Positions 10,019 through 17,548 of a DNA stretch of 64,000 nucleotides are shown in pieces. The position numbers and the translations under genes are program-made. The DNA comes from Neisseriaceae bacterium HSC-16F19 (GTDB taxonomy: Bacteria; Pseudomonadota; Gammaproteobacteria; Burkholderiales; Neisseriaceae). Position 1 is the stretch's first letter; the number at the start of each line of letters is the position of its first letter. Below the pieces are notes generated by a model that saw only the letters and a list, made by a program, of their open reading frames with translations, was not told the DNA's origin and ran no database searches. The stretch is from positions 62,001-126,000 of the forward strand of contig NZ_JALJZY010000001.1 in NCBI RefSeq assembly GCF_024171525.1. The letters run 5' to 3'.

Positions 10019-11110
10019 ATGAAGAAAACCCGCTTGGGCAAAGCCGTCTCCCCGCTCCTTATCTGTGCCGGATGGCTCGCCGCCTTCGCGCCCGTTCACG
10101 CCCAAAGCCCGGCCTACCCGCCGCAAACCCTGTATTTTCACTATTTCCAAATGGACGTACCGGCCGATATCCATTTGGACGAATCGGTGGTACGCGCCAA
10201 CTTTGCCGGCAACGACTTCAAAGCCTATCCCATTGCCTCGCAGCAAGCCTTTACCCGGTTGGTACGGGAGCGGATCAATGTATTTAAAAATCACAAGATT
10301 TCGGCAGAAAGTTTGGCATACGACCGGAAAATGCGCGCCAAACTCCCGTTTTATGACGAAAGTACGCGCGAACGGGTCAAACGCGACCATCCCGAGCTGA
10401 ATATGACCACCGCCTTGTACGAGGCGATTAAAGTGGACGAGCAAAGATATTATATTGTGGCCAACCACTTGGGCCATCTGGATGAAACCTATAATGTTTC
10501 GCTTTATGGCCAATGGTATATGTACATTCCCGAACAGCAGAAATATGCGGTCTCAGGCCAGGCCAGAATACCCGCCAGCTATATTGTGACCCGAGACGGC
10601 AATGTAGCAGCGCGCGACTTCTTTAATAAAAATATCCGCGCCCTCAATGCCGAGACTTTGGCCGATCCCAAAGTGATGGCAGTCGGCCCCATTGCCTGGA
10701 TCAATGCCACTTTCCACCCGGACCTCCATTACGTCCTCCAATCCCCCGCCTTGCCGCTGAAAATCACCGTGGAAGCGGGCGGCTACAATTCGGATGCCTA
10801 CAGCGACCAAAACGACATGCTCCGCCAAATCACCCATCTTTCCGGTCATGGCCGCAGTCTGGCGCGCGGCACCCGCACCGTGGCGGACATCCGCGGCCAG
10901 GAACGCTGCTACGACGCGCCCGCCAGCAGTTTGACCAACCCTTTGGTGTGGTGTTCGTGGACCACCAAGGGCAAGAAAGAAGACATCAACGCACCGTCCA
11001 TACACATTCATATGCGCTACCAAACCGACGGCTCGCCGCAAGCCGCCCAACAGGCCATGCGGGTGTGGGAACAATTGATGAAAAGCGTACAGCGGCGCGG
11101 CAAAGGATAA
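10019..11110 (+). CDS. Exported protein resembling T6SS immunity protein Tli4
   Basis: The 363-residue protein begins with a signal peptide (MKKTRLGKAVSPLLICAGWL then APVHAQS), so it should be periplasmic. The C-terminal half follows the Tli4 pattern as I remember it: a beta-rich TVEAGGYNSDAYSDQNDMLRQI stretch, GRSLARGTRTVADIRGQE, a tryptophan-rich WCSWTTKG, then SIHIHMRY and a final helix AMRVWEQLMKSV. Tli4 proteins neutralise Tle4 lipase effectors of type VI secretion. No effector or secretion gene is present here, so it would be an orphan. This call rests on pattern memory only; an unrelated periplasmic family is possible. Confidence 0.45.
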   Translation: MKKTRLGKAVSPLLICAGWLAAFAPVHAQSPAYPPQTLYFHYFQMDVPADIHLDESVVRANFAGNDFKAYPIASQQAFTRLVRERINVFKNHKISAESLAYDRKMRAKLPFYDESTRERVKRDHPELNMTTALYEAIKVDEQRYYIVANHLGHLDETYNVSLYGQWYMYIPEQQKYAVSGQARIPASYIVTRDGNVAARDFFNKNIRALNAETLADPKVMAVGPIAWINATFHPDLHYVLQSPALPLKITVEAGGYNSDAYSDQNDMLRQITHLSGHGRSLARGTRTVADIRGQERCYDAPASSLTNPLVWCSWTTKGKKEDINAPSIHIHMRYQTDGSPQAAQQAMRVWEQLMKSVQRRGKG

Positions 11111-11120
11111 GTGGCAAAAA

Positions 11121-11149
11121 AGGCTGCCTGAAACAGTTTCAGGCAGCCT
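11121..11149 (+). terminator. Inverted-DUS terminator after the Tli4-like gene
   Basis: AGGCTGCCTGAAA and its complement are separated by only three bases, 10 bp after the stop codon. Confidence 0.75.
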
Positions 11150-11170
11150 GATTGGCTTAAAAATCATCAC

Positions 11171-11247
11171 GGGCGGGTGTAAAACCCGCCCCTACACCGG
11201 CCACGGCAGTATATCGTGCGTAGGGTGGGTGCAAGCACCCACCCTAC
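11171..11247. repeat. Pair of inverted REP hairpins
   Basis: The first hairpin (11171-11195) has a GGGCGGGT stem ending in CTAC, which is GTAG on the minus strand. The second (11220-11247) is GTAG plus a GGTGGGTGC-AA stem-loop ending in CTAC. The GTAG foot and hairpin are the canonical REP structure. The second hairpin overlaps the 3' end of the small gene at 11244. Confidence 0.7.
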
Positions 11248-11447
11248 CGCTGGTTTTTAAATTCGGCGATGGCCGCGCACACGGTTTCCAGCGCAATATC
11301 CTGGCCAAAGGTATTCAGCGTTACCGTGCCCTTGGCATCGTCTTGAAAAATTTCCAGCAGCATCTGCGTGCCCTGCCAGACTTCCAATCCCAAGCCGTCC
11401 CGCCCACTGTTCACATCGCTGGCATATTGGTAGCGTATCTTGTCCAT
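11244..11447 (-). CDS. Small hypothetical protein, 67 residues
   Basis: I do not recognise this family. The protein (MDKIRYQYASDVNSGRDGLG onward) is soluble, acidic and free of low-complexity sequence. A GGGGTGG stretch lies six bases before the ATG, which suits a ribosome binding site. The composition (TVTLNTFGQDIALETVCAAIAEF) looks like a real beta/alpha fold rather than a shadow, and nothing is coded opposite it. It sits between REP hairpins and its last codon touches one. Function unknown. Confidence 0.5.
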   Translation of the reverse strand: MDKIRYQYASDVNSGRDGLGLEVWQGTQMLLEIFQDDAKGTVTLNTFGQDIALETVCAAIAEFKNQR

Positions 11448-11485
11448 GATCCACCCCTACATCAAGCCACCGCAGCACATCATGC

Positions 11486-11508
11486 GTAGGGTGGGTGCTT
11501 GCACCCAC
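11486..11508 (+). repeat. REP hairpin
   Basis: GTAG is followed by a GTGGGTGC-TT-GCACCCAC perfect stem-loop. It is the same type as the neighbouring hairpins at 11220 and at the MITE insertion site. Confidence 0.65.
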
Positions 11509-11583
11509 GCGTTGTGCGTATTCAATCCGTTGTCCGGGTTGCGCCGTGGCGAATCGGAACAAAGTAGCGCGTGGGTGCAAGCA

Positions 11584-11979
11584 CCATAGGTATCTACACA
11601 AATATTAAGGCTGCCTGAAAACACAAGTTGGTATCACCTTGTATTTCAAGTTACACAAAATTTAACTTTGCGCTTCGTGGCCGCGCGGCCACCTTCTTTT
11701 CTTTGCGCCGCCAAAGAAAAGAAGGCAAAAGAAAGGCGGCCGCGGTTGCAGGTTTGCTGCGCAAACTTCCCTCTCTCCGCACGCTTTTTCGGGCGGGCAA
11801 CAACTCGCAGCTACGCTGCTCAAACAGATTTGCCATTGCTCCCCGAAAAACCGCGCTCCGTTCGGCTGCGCCAGCGGATTATGGCTGTAGCTGTAAACAT
11901 ACTTGGATTAAAGTATTAGGCACTCAAGCCGAAAAAAGCAAAATCTTTCAGGTAGCCTAAAATGTGTAGATACCTATGG
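11584..11979. mobile_element. MITE-like element, copy 1 (396 bp, intact ends)
   Basis: The element has perfect 17-bp terminal inverted repeats, CCATAGGTATCTACACA at 11584-11600 and its complement at 11963-11979. An 8-bp direct repeat, TGCAAGCA, flanks it at 11576-11583 and 11980-11987, which is the expected target duplication. The target was a REP hairpin whose two halves now sit on either side. Inside the ends are uptake-like sequences (AGGCTGCCTGAA on the left, AGGCTACCTGAA inverted on the right) and a GC-rich core shared with copies at 43.2 and 45.2 kb. It has no transposase and must move by a partner enzyme in trans. The rest of 11,448-12,113 holds only REP hairpins and a terminator. Confidence 0.85.
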
Positions 11980-12015
11980 TGCAAGCACCCACCCTACAAC
12001 CGTTGAGTTGCGCAG

Positions 12016-12038
12016 GTCGGCTCTCCGAGCCGACCTAC
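12016..12038 (-). repeat. REP hairpin
   Basis: GTCGGCT-CTCCG-AGCCGAC followed by CTAC, so the GTAG foot is on the minus strand. It is one of several identical stems in this window. Confidence 0.65.
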
Positions 12039-12056
12039 GGCATTTATTTGCAAAAA

Positions 12057-12105
12057 AGGCTGCCTGAAACGGTTTCTGCATAACAAAAACCGTTTCAGGC
12101 AGCCT
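12057..12105 (-). terminator. Inverted-DUS terminator after ispH
   Basis: A 19-bp stem made of AGGCTGCCTGAAACGGTTT and its complement, with an A-run on the left that reads as T6 on the minus strand. It ends the lspA-ispH unit. Confidence 0.8.
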
Positions 12106-12113
12106 GCTGTGCT

Positions 12114-13055
12114 TCACACCGCTTCGCGCAATTCCTTGGGCAGCACAAACACAATGCTCTCTTCTTCGCCCTCGCCTTCGTGCACGGTATCGTGTCCCCA
12201 GGCGCGGATGGTGTCTACCACTTCCTGCACCAGCACTTCCGGCGCGGAAGCCCCGGCGGTCACGCCGACGCGGTTTTTGCCCGCAAACCACTCGGCTTGC
12301 AGATAGCCGGCATTGTCCACCATATAGGCATCCACGCCGCGCAGTGCCGCCACTTCGCGCAGGCGGTTGCTGTTGGAGGAATTGGGCGAGCCCACCACCA
12401 CCACCACATCGCATTCGGATGCCAGCTGTTTCACCGCTTCCTGGCGGTTGGTGGTGGCATAGCAGATGTCTTCCTTGTGCGGGCTGCGGATGTGCGGGAA
12501 ACGCGCTTTGAGGGCGGCGATGATGTCGGCGGTTTCATCCACCGACAACGTGGTCTGGCTCACATGCGCCAGTTTTTCGCTGTCGCGCACCGCCAAGGTG
12601 GCCACGTCTGCGGCGGTTTCCACCAGCAGCATGGCGCCGGGGGAGAGCTGCCCCATGGTGCCCTCCACTTCCGGGTGTCCGGCGTGGCCGATCATGATGA
12701 TTTGATAACCCTGCTCGTCCAGACGCGCCACTTCTTTGTGGACTTTGGTCACCAGCGGGCAGGTGGCGTCGAACACGCGGAAACCGCGCGCGGCGGCTTC
12801 GTCCTGCACCGCTTTGGACACGCCGTGGGCGGAGTAAATCAGCGTGGCGCCGGGCGGCACATCGGCCAAATCTTCAATAAAAATAGCGCCTTTGTCGCGC
12901 AGATTGTCGACCACAAATTTGTTGTGCACCACTTCGTGACGCACATAAATCGGCGCGCCGTACAAATCCAGCGCGCGCTCGACGATGCTGATGGCGCGGT
13001 CCACCCCGGCGCAGAAACCGCGCGGGTTGGCGAGCATAATGGTTTTGGCAGTCAT
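12114..13055 (-). CDS. ispH: 4-hydroxy-3-methylbut-2-enyl diphosphate reductase
   Basis: IspH makes isopentenyl and dimethylallyl diphosphate in the last step of the MEP isoprenoid pathway. The 313-residue protein carries the three cysteines that hold the iron-sulfur cluster: in ANPRGFCAGVDRAI (Cys15), FDATCPLVTKVHKE and the C-terminal region (SECDVVVVVG/GSPNSSNS neighbourhood). HEVVHNKFVV, IYSAHGVS and GHAGHPEVEGTMGQ are also typical. I start at MTAKTIMLANPRG (13055); a longer frame reaches into lspA and is not credible. It begins only four bases after the lspA stop, so the two form one operon. Confidence 0.96.
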   Translation of the reverse strand: MTAKTIMLANPRGFCAGVDRAISIVERALDLYGAPIYVRHEVVHNKFVVDNLRDKGAIFIEDLADVPPGATLIYSAHGVSKAVQDEAAARGFRVFDATCPLVTKVHKEVARLDEQGYQIIMIGHAGHPEVEGTMGQLSPGAMLLVETAADVATLAVRDSEKLAHVSQTTLSVDETADIIAALKARFPHIRSPHKEDICYATTNRQEAVKQLASECDVVVVVGSPNSSNSNRLREVAALRGVDAYMVDNAGYLQAEWFAGKNRVGVTAGASAPEVLVQEVVDTIRAWGHDTVHEGEGEEESIVFVLPKELREAV

Positions 13056-13059
13056 GGCA

Positions 13060-13575
13060 TTACCTTGTGTGTGCGGCCGCCGCTTCGTCTGCGGCAGCAG
13101 TTTTTTTATGGGTGAAGCTGTCCCACACCAGCAAGAATGCGCCGACGCAGATAAAGCTGTCGGCGATATTGAAGGCGGGGTAATACCAGTTTTGGTAATA
13201 AAACAGCAGAAAATCGACCACATGGCCGTGCAGCAGGCGGTCAACCACATTGCCGATAGCACCGCCGATAATCATGGCCGCGCCCCAATTGCCGCGCGTA
13301 CCGAATTCGCCCTTGACAATCGCCCGTGCCAGCCAGCCGCACACCACCACCGCCAAAACGAGGAAAAAATATTTCTGCCAGCCGCCGGCATCGGCCAGAA
13401 AGCTGAAGGCGGCGCCGGGATTGAACACCAGCGTGAGGTCGAAAAAACCGGGAATCACATTCAGGCGCTCGGCATACTCGAAACGGGCGAGCACGGCGAA
13501 CTTGCTGATTTGGTCGAGCACAACGGCGGCCACGGCCATCAGCGCATAGGGCAACAGGGAACGGGAAGCGGACAT
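13060..13575 (-). CDS. lspA: Lipoprotein signal peptidase (signal peptidase II)
   Basis: LspA is an inner-membrane aspartyl protease that removes signal peptides from diacylglyceryl-modified prolipoproteins. The 171-residue protein has four hydrophobic segments. The catalytic aspartates lie in HGHVVDFLLFYY and PAFNIADSFICVG, and VLDQISKF and GAAFSFLAD are conserved. The lspA-ispH order with a tiny gap is common in beta- and gammaproteobacteria. This window supplies likely substrates: the VWA lipoprotein and the small lipoprotein at 63.6 kb. Confidence 0.95.
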   Translation of the reverse strand: MSASRSLLPYALMAVAAVVLDQISKFAVLARFEYAERLNVIPGFFDLTLVFNPGAAFSFLADAGGWQKYFFLVLAVVVCGWLARAIVKGEFGTRGNWGAAMIIGGAIGNVVDRLLHGHVVDFLLFYYQNWYYPAFNIADSFICVGAFLLVWDSFTHKKTAAADEAAAAHTR

Positions 13576-13721
13576 GGAAAATCACAACAATACGAAAGCG
13601 CCGCATTTTACTATGGAATGGCAGGCGCGTCACAGCGGCGGGCCTGCCTGAAAAGTATTGCGCCGCCGTGCAGGCGGGCAATGCCTGCCGTGCAAATTGC
13701 GGTAAATTCGCGCAAGTTGCC

Positions 13722-13802
13722 GTAGGTCGGATTCTTGAATCCGACATTAAGCCTGCCTGGCCGAAACTTTGGCATTTTGTCGGATACAAGTATCCGACCT
13801 AC
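13722..13802. repeat. Inverted pair of REP hairpins
   Basis: 13722-13745 is GTAG plus a GTCGGATTC stem-loop; 13779-13802 is GTCGGATAC-type stem-loop plus CTAC. Together they form a BIME-like unit. The rest of 13,576-13,955 holds a short direct repeat (TTGCGGNAAATTCGCGCAA, near 13,697 and 13,819) and nothing else that I can name. Confidence 0.65.
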
Positions 13803-13955
13803 GGCTGCTGCCGTGTATATTGCGGCAAATTCGCGCAAACCCTATCTTAACAATCCGCACAAATATGCACAGATGCCGCCGCTGCGGTTACAATGCCCCG
13901 CGCATGGCCGTCGCAAGCGCCCGTCTGTTTCTTATCCCCACACAAGGAAACCGAA

Positions 13956-15629
13956 ATGAAATCCGCATTCCTGTTCCGCCCCGCCCTTGTCGGCATCACC
14001 GTTTCTTTGGCCTTGGCTGCCTGCCAGTCTGCCGCCCCCGCACGGCAGGAAACCGTCGGCACCCGCCCCTCCGCCCCACAACCGGCTCCCGGCCCGCAGG
14101 TGGAAATGGCCGTTGCCGATATGTCTGCCCGTGCAAACTATGCCACCAAAGCTGCGGGCATGCCCATCATCATGCCGCCACCCGAGCGCATCCAGCTGCC
14201 GGTTCAAGACACCGAACGCTACGGCCAAATCGACACCAATCCGGTGCAGGCGGTGGCACAACAGCCGGTGTCCACCTTCAGCATCGATGTCGATACCGGC
14301 AGCTATGCCAACAGCCGCCGCTTCCTCAACAACGGCCGCCTGCCGCCGGCCGATGCGGTGCGCATTGAAGAATTGGTGAATTATTTCGACTACGACTATG
14401 CGCTGCCCGCCGACGGCAAGCCTTTTGCCGTACATACCGAAACCGTGGACTCGCCCTGGCAGCCGCACGCCAAGCTCATCAAAATCGGCATCAAGGCCCA
14501 CGATTTGGCCAAAAACCAACGCCCGCGCGCCAATCTGGTGTTTCTGGTGGATGTTTCAGGCAGCATGAATTCGGAAAACAAACTGCCGCTGGTGAAACAC
14601 AGCCTGCGCCTGCTCACCGAAGAATTGCGCGAGCAGGACACGGTGACCATCATCACCTATGCCAGCGGCGAGAAACTGGTGCTGCCGCCCACTTCCGGCA
14701 AAAACAAGCAGGCCATTTTGCGCGTGATTAACGAACTCAAGGCAGGCGGCGCCACCGCGGGCGAACAGGCCATCCAAATGGCTTATAAAGAAGCAGAAAA
14801 ATCTTTTGTCAAAAACGGCATCAACCGCATTTTGCTCGCCACCGACGGCGACTTTAATGTCGGCATCACCGACTTCAACACCCTCAAAAACATGGTGGCG
14901 GAAAAACGCCGCTCCGGCATTTCCCTCACCACCCTGGGCTTTGGCACCGGCAATTACAACGAACATCTGATGGAGCAGCTGGCCGACGCGGGGGACGGCA
15001 ATTACAGCTATATCGACACCCGGAAAGAAGCCAAAAAAGTGCTGCAACGCCAGCTCTCGTCCACACTGGTGACCGTGGCGCAAGACGTGAAAATCCAGGT
15101 GGAATTCAATCCCGCCACGGTGAAGGAATACCGCCTCGTGGGCTACGAAAACCGCATGCTCAAGCAGGAAGATTTCAATAATGACAAAGTGGATGCCGGG
15201 GATATCGGCGCCGGACACAGCGTGACCGCCCTGTACGAGATTATTCCCGCCGGACAAGCGGGCTGGCTGGAACCCTCGCGCTATCAAAACACCCCCGCCG
15301 CCGACGGCAGCAAAGACGAATACGCCTTTGTGAAGCTGCGCTACAAACTGCCGGGCAAAGCACAGAGCCTGCTCATCAGCCAGCCGGTAGCGGCGCGCAG
15401 CAAACCGTGGTCGCAAGCCCAAACCGACACCCGCTTTGCCGTGGCGGTGGCCGCCTACGGCCAGCAACTGCGCGGCGGCCAATACAACGGCAAGATGGGC
15501 TGGCCGGACATCATCCGCCTGGCGCAAAACAGCGCCAAGCCCGACCCGCACGGCCTGCGCGAGGAGTTTGTGGAACTGGCCAAAATCGCCCAGAGCTTGA
15601 GCAGCCGCAAACCGGGGACGGCGGAATAA
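13956..15629 (+). CDS. VWA-domain lipoprotein, YfbK family
   Basis: The 557-residue protein starts with a lipoprotein signal (MKSAFLFRPALVGITVSLALAAC, lipobox LAAC), so it is anchored to a membrane and is a substrate for the nearby LspA. After a Pro-rich linker comes the conserved YfbK N-terminal block (STFSIDVDTGSYANSRRFLNNGRLPPADAVRIEELVNYF), then a von Willebrand A domain with MIDAS motif DVSGSMNSE and ATDGDFNVGI, and a C-terminal DUF3520-like part (ALYEIIPAG, FVKLRYKLP). I start at the ATG preceded by AAGGAAACCGAA; an upstream start would disrupt the signal peptide. Physiological role unknown; metal-dependent protein binding is inferred. Confidence 0.87.
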   Translation: MKSAFLFRPALVGITVSLALAACQSAAPARQETVGTRPSAPQPAPGPQVEMAVADMSARANYATKAAGMPIIMPPPERIQLPVQDTERYGQIDTNPVQAVAQQPVSTFSIDVDTGSYANSRRFLNNGRLPPADAVRIEELVNYFDYDYALPADGKPFAVHTETVDSPWQPHAKLIKIGIKAHDLAKNQRPRANLVFLVDVSGSMNSENKLPLVKHSLRLLTEELREQDTVTIITYASGEKLVLPPTSGKNKQAILRVINELKAGGATAGEQAIQMAYKEAEKSFVKNGINRILLATDGDFNVGITDFNTLKNMVAEKRRSGISLTTLGFGTGNYNEHLMEQLADAGDGNYSYIDTRKEAKKVLQRQLSSTLVTVAQDVKIQVEFNPATVKEYRLVGYENRMLKQEDFNNDKVDAGDIGAGHSVTALYEIIPAGQAGWLEPSRYQNTPAADGSKDEYAFVKLRYKLPGKAQSLLISQPVAARSKPWSQAQTDTRFAVAVAAYGQQLRGGQYNGKMGWPDIIRLAQNSAKPDPHGLREEFVELAKIAQSLSSRKPGTAE

Positions 15630-15724
15630 GTTTTTGTACGCTTCATTTTCAGGCAGCCTGAGTGTATATTCCGGCTGCCTGTTTTGATGTAGTCTACTGT
15701 TTCCACCCTTTGAGGAGCATTGTT

Positions 15725-16912
15725 ATGACCCGCTACGCCCCGCAAATCAAAATTCCCGCCACCTATTACCGCGGCGGCACGTCCAAAGGCGTGTTTTTCA
15801 AACTGGACGACCTGCCCGCCGCGGCGCAAGAGCCCGGCAGCGTGCGCGACCGCATTCTCTTGCGCGTGCTCGGCAGCCCCGACCCCTACGGCAAACAAAT
15901 CGACGGCCTGGGCAATGCCAGCTCCTCCACCAGCAAGGCGGTGATTCTGAGCCCAAGCAGCCGCCCGGATCACGATGTGGATTACCTCTTCGGCCAGGTT
16001 TCCATAGACCAGCCTTTTGTAGATTGGAGCGGCAATTGCGGCAACCTCACCGCCGCCGTGGGCGCGTTTGCCATCAGCCGGGGGCTGGTGGATGCGGCGC
16101 GCATTCCCGCAGACGGCCTGTGTACGGTGCGCATCTGGCAGAAAAACATCGGCAAAACCATCATCGCCCATGTGCCCATGAGCGGCGGCCAGGTACAGGA
16201 AAGCGGCGACTTCGAGCTCGACGGCGTGACCTTCCCCGCCGCCGAAGTGCAGATTGAATTTATCGACCCTGCCGACGGCGAAGGCGCACTGTTTCCAACC
16301 GGCAATGTGGTGGATACGCTGGATGTGCCCGGTGTCGGCCGTTTTGAAGCCACAATGATTAACGCCGGCATTCCCACCATTTTCGTCAACGCCGCCGACA
16401 TCGGCTACAGCGGTACCGAGCTGCAAGACGCGGTGAATAATGATGCCGAAGCTCTGGCGCGTTTGGAAACCATCCGTGCCCACGGCGCGGTGAAAATGGG
16501 TTTGATTGCCGATGTGGCCGAAGCCGCCGCCCGTCAGCACACGCCCAAGCTGGCCTGGGTGGCCCCGCCTGCGGATTACACCGCCTCCAGCGGCAAAACC
16601 GTGGCCGCGGCCGACATCGACGTGCTGGTGCGCGCCATGAGCATGAGCAAGCTGCACCACGCCATGATGGGCACGGCTTCGGTGGCGATTGCCACAGCTG
16701 CGGCCATTCCAGGTACTTTGGTGAATCTGGCCGCCGGCGGCGGTGAGCGTGATGCAGTGGTATTCGGCCATCCTTCCGGCACCCTGCGCGTGGGCGCGGC
16801 CGCCGCCGAAGAAAACGGCAGCTGGCGTGCCACCAAGGCTGTGATGAGCCGCAGCGCGCGCGTGATTATGGAAGGCTGGGTGCGTATTCCGGCAGAAACC
16901 CCGGCCGAATAA
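15725..16912 (+). CDS. prpF: 2-methylaconitate isomerase PrpF
   Basis: PrpF isomerises 2-methylaconitate made by AcnD in the methylcitrate cycle for propionate breakdown. The 395-residue protein opens with QIKIPATYYRGGTSKGVFFKL, the family signature including the Lys active-site region. WSGNCGNLTAAVGAFA holds the second conserved cysteine motif, and GHPSGTLRVG ends the second domain of the DapF-like fold. GAGGAG lies 7 bases upstream of the ATG. No prpB, prpC or acnD lies beside it, so it is separated from the rest of the pathway or used with another aconitase. Confidence 0.9.
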   Translation: MTRYAPQIKIPATYYRGGTSKGVFFKLDDLPAAAQEPGSVRDRILLRVLGSPDPYGKQIDGLGNASSSTSKAVILSPSSRPDHDVDYLFGQVSIDQPFVDWSGNCGNLTAAVGAFAISRGLVDAARIPADGLCTVRIWQKNIGKTIIAHVPMSGGQVQESGDFELDGVTFPAAEVQIEFIDPADGEGALFPTGNVVDTLDVPGVGRFEATMINAGIPTIFVNAADIGYSGTELQDAVNNDAEALARLETIRAHGAVKMGLIADVAEAAARQHTPKLAWVAPPADYTASSGKTVAAADIDVLVRAMSMSKLHHAMMGTASVAIATAAAIPGTLVNLAAGGGERDAVVFGHPSGTLRVGAAAAEENGSWRATKAVMSRSARVIMEGWVRIPAETPAE

Positions 16913-16931
16913 ACAGCCGACAGCCATAAAC

Positions 16932-16971
16932 AAGGCTGCCTGAAAAGCCATAAGGTTTTTCAGGCAGCCTT
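16932..16971. terminator. Inverted-DUS terminator between prpF and the cupin gene
   Basis: AAGGCTGCCTGAAAA and its complement form the stem of a bidirectional hairpin between convergent genes. Confidence 0.75.
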
Positions 16972-16987
16972 ATTCATTATTACCGCT

Positions 16988-17350
16988 TCAGCCCTGCGCC
17001 TCAAACAGCGCATAAATCTTGCGGCAGGGCTCCACCACTTCCCAGCTGCCGCGAAAACCGGCCGGAATGACAAAGCGGTCACCCGCGCGCAGGGTTTTGC
17101 TGCCGCCGGCCTCGTCGTGCAAGACCGACACCCCGGCGAGGATTTCGCAGTATTCGTGCTCGGTATAGTGCACGCGCCAATGGCCGACACCGCCTTCCCA
17201 TACACCGGAGGCAAACCGGCCGCAGGGGCTCTCGTAATGGTTGTACACCGTCTGTTCGCAATCGCCGCTGATGATTTTTTCCTCAGCGGGGCGGTAGCGC
17301 TCGGCTTCGGTGTGTGCGTGGGCAAAATCGATGATGTTGTTGACGGACAT
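16988..17350 (-). CDS. Cupin-domain protein
   Basis: The 120-residue protein is a single small beta barrel of the Cupin_3/DUF861 kind. The two cupin motifs are visible as WRVHYTEHEYCEILAGVSVLHDE and GDRFVIPAGFRGSWEVVEP; in the first, His and Glu residues could bind a metal, but the second lacks the usual His. Members of this group often act as sugar-binding or small-molecule sensing proteins, but substrate cannot be told here. It is transcribed alone, divergent from the speE-like gene, with a REP pair in between. Confidence 0.75.
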   Translation of the reverse strand: MSVNNIIDFAHAHTEAERYRPAEEKIISGDCEQTVYNHYESPCGRFASGVWEGGVGHWRVHYTEHEYCEILAGVSVLHDEAGGSKTLRAGDRFVIPAGFRGSWEVVEPCRKIYALFEAQG

Positions 17351-17372
17351 ATTATTTCTCCTAAATGAGTCG

Positions 17373-17434
17373 GTAGGTCGGCTCTCCGAGCCGACTTTAA
17401 CACGGACATGCGTCGGCTCGGAGAGCCGACCTAC
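17373..17434. repeat. Inverted pair of REP hairpins
   Basis: 17373-17395 is GTAG plus the GTCGGCT-CTCCG-AGCCGAC stem-loop and 17412-17434 is its inverse, ending in CTAC, with a 16-base spacer. A lone DUS follows at about 17,455. Confidence 0.75.
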
Positions 17435-17548
17435 GACAACAGCAAACGGGCTTTCAGGCTGCCTGAAAACCCTTTTCCCATGCTGCCCGGCTTGTGACCC
17501 AAGCAGCCTTTCCCTTATGATAGCCGCTTTCCCTCCTTAGCCCCAAAT

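Noticed and set aside
11628..11960. Open frames of 75-110 codons inside the MITE-like elements (also 45222-45556)
   Set aside because: The copies differ in frame and end differently, so no protein is conserved. The conserved signal is at DNA level.
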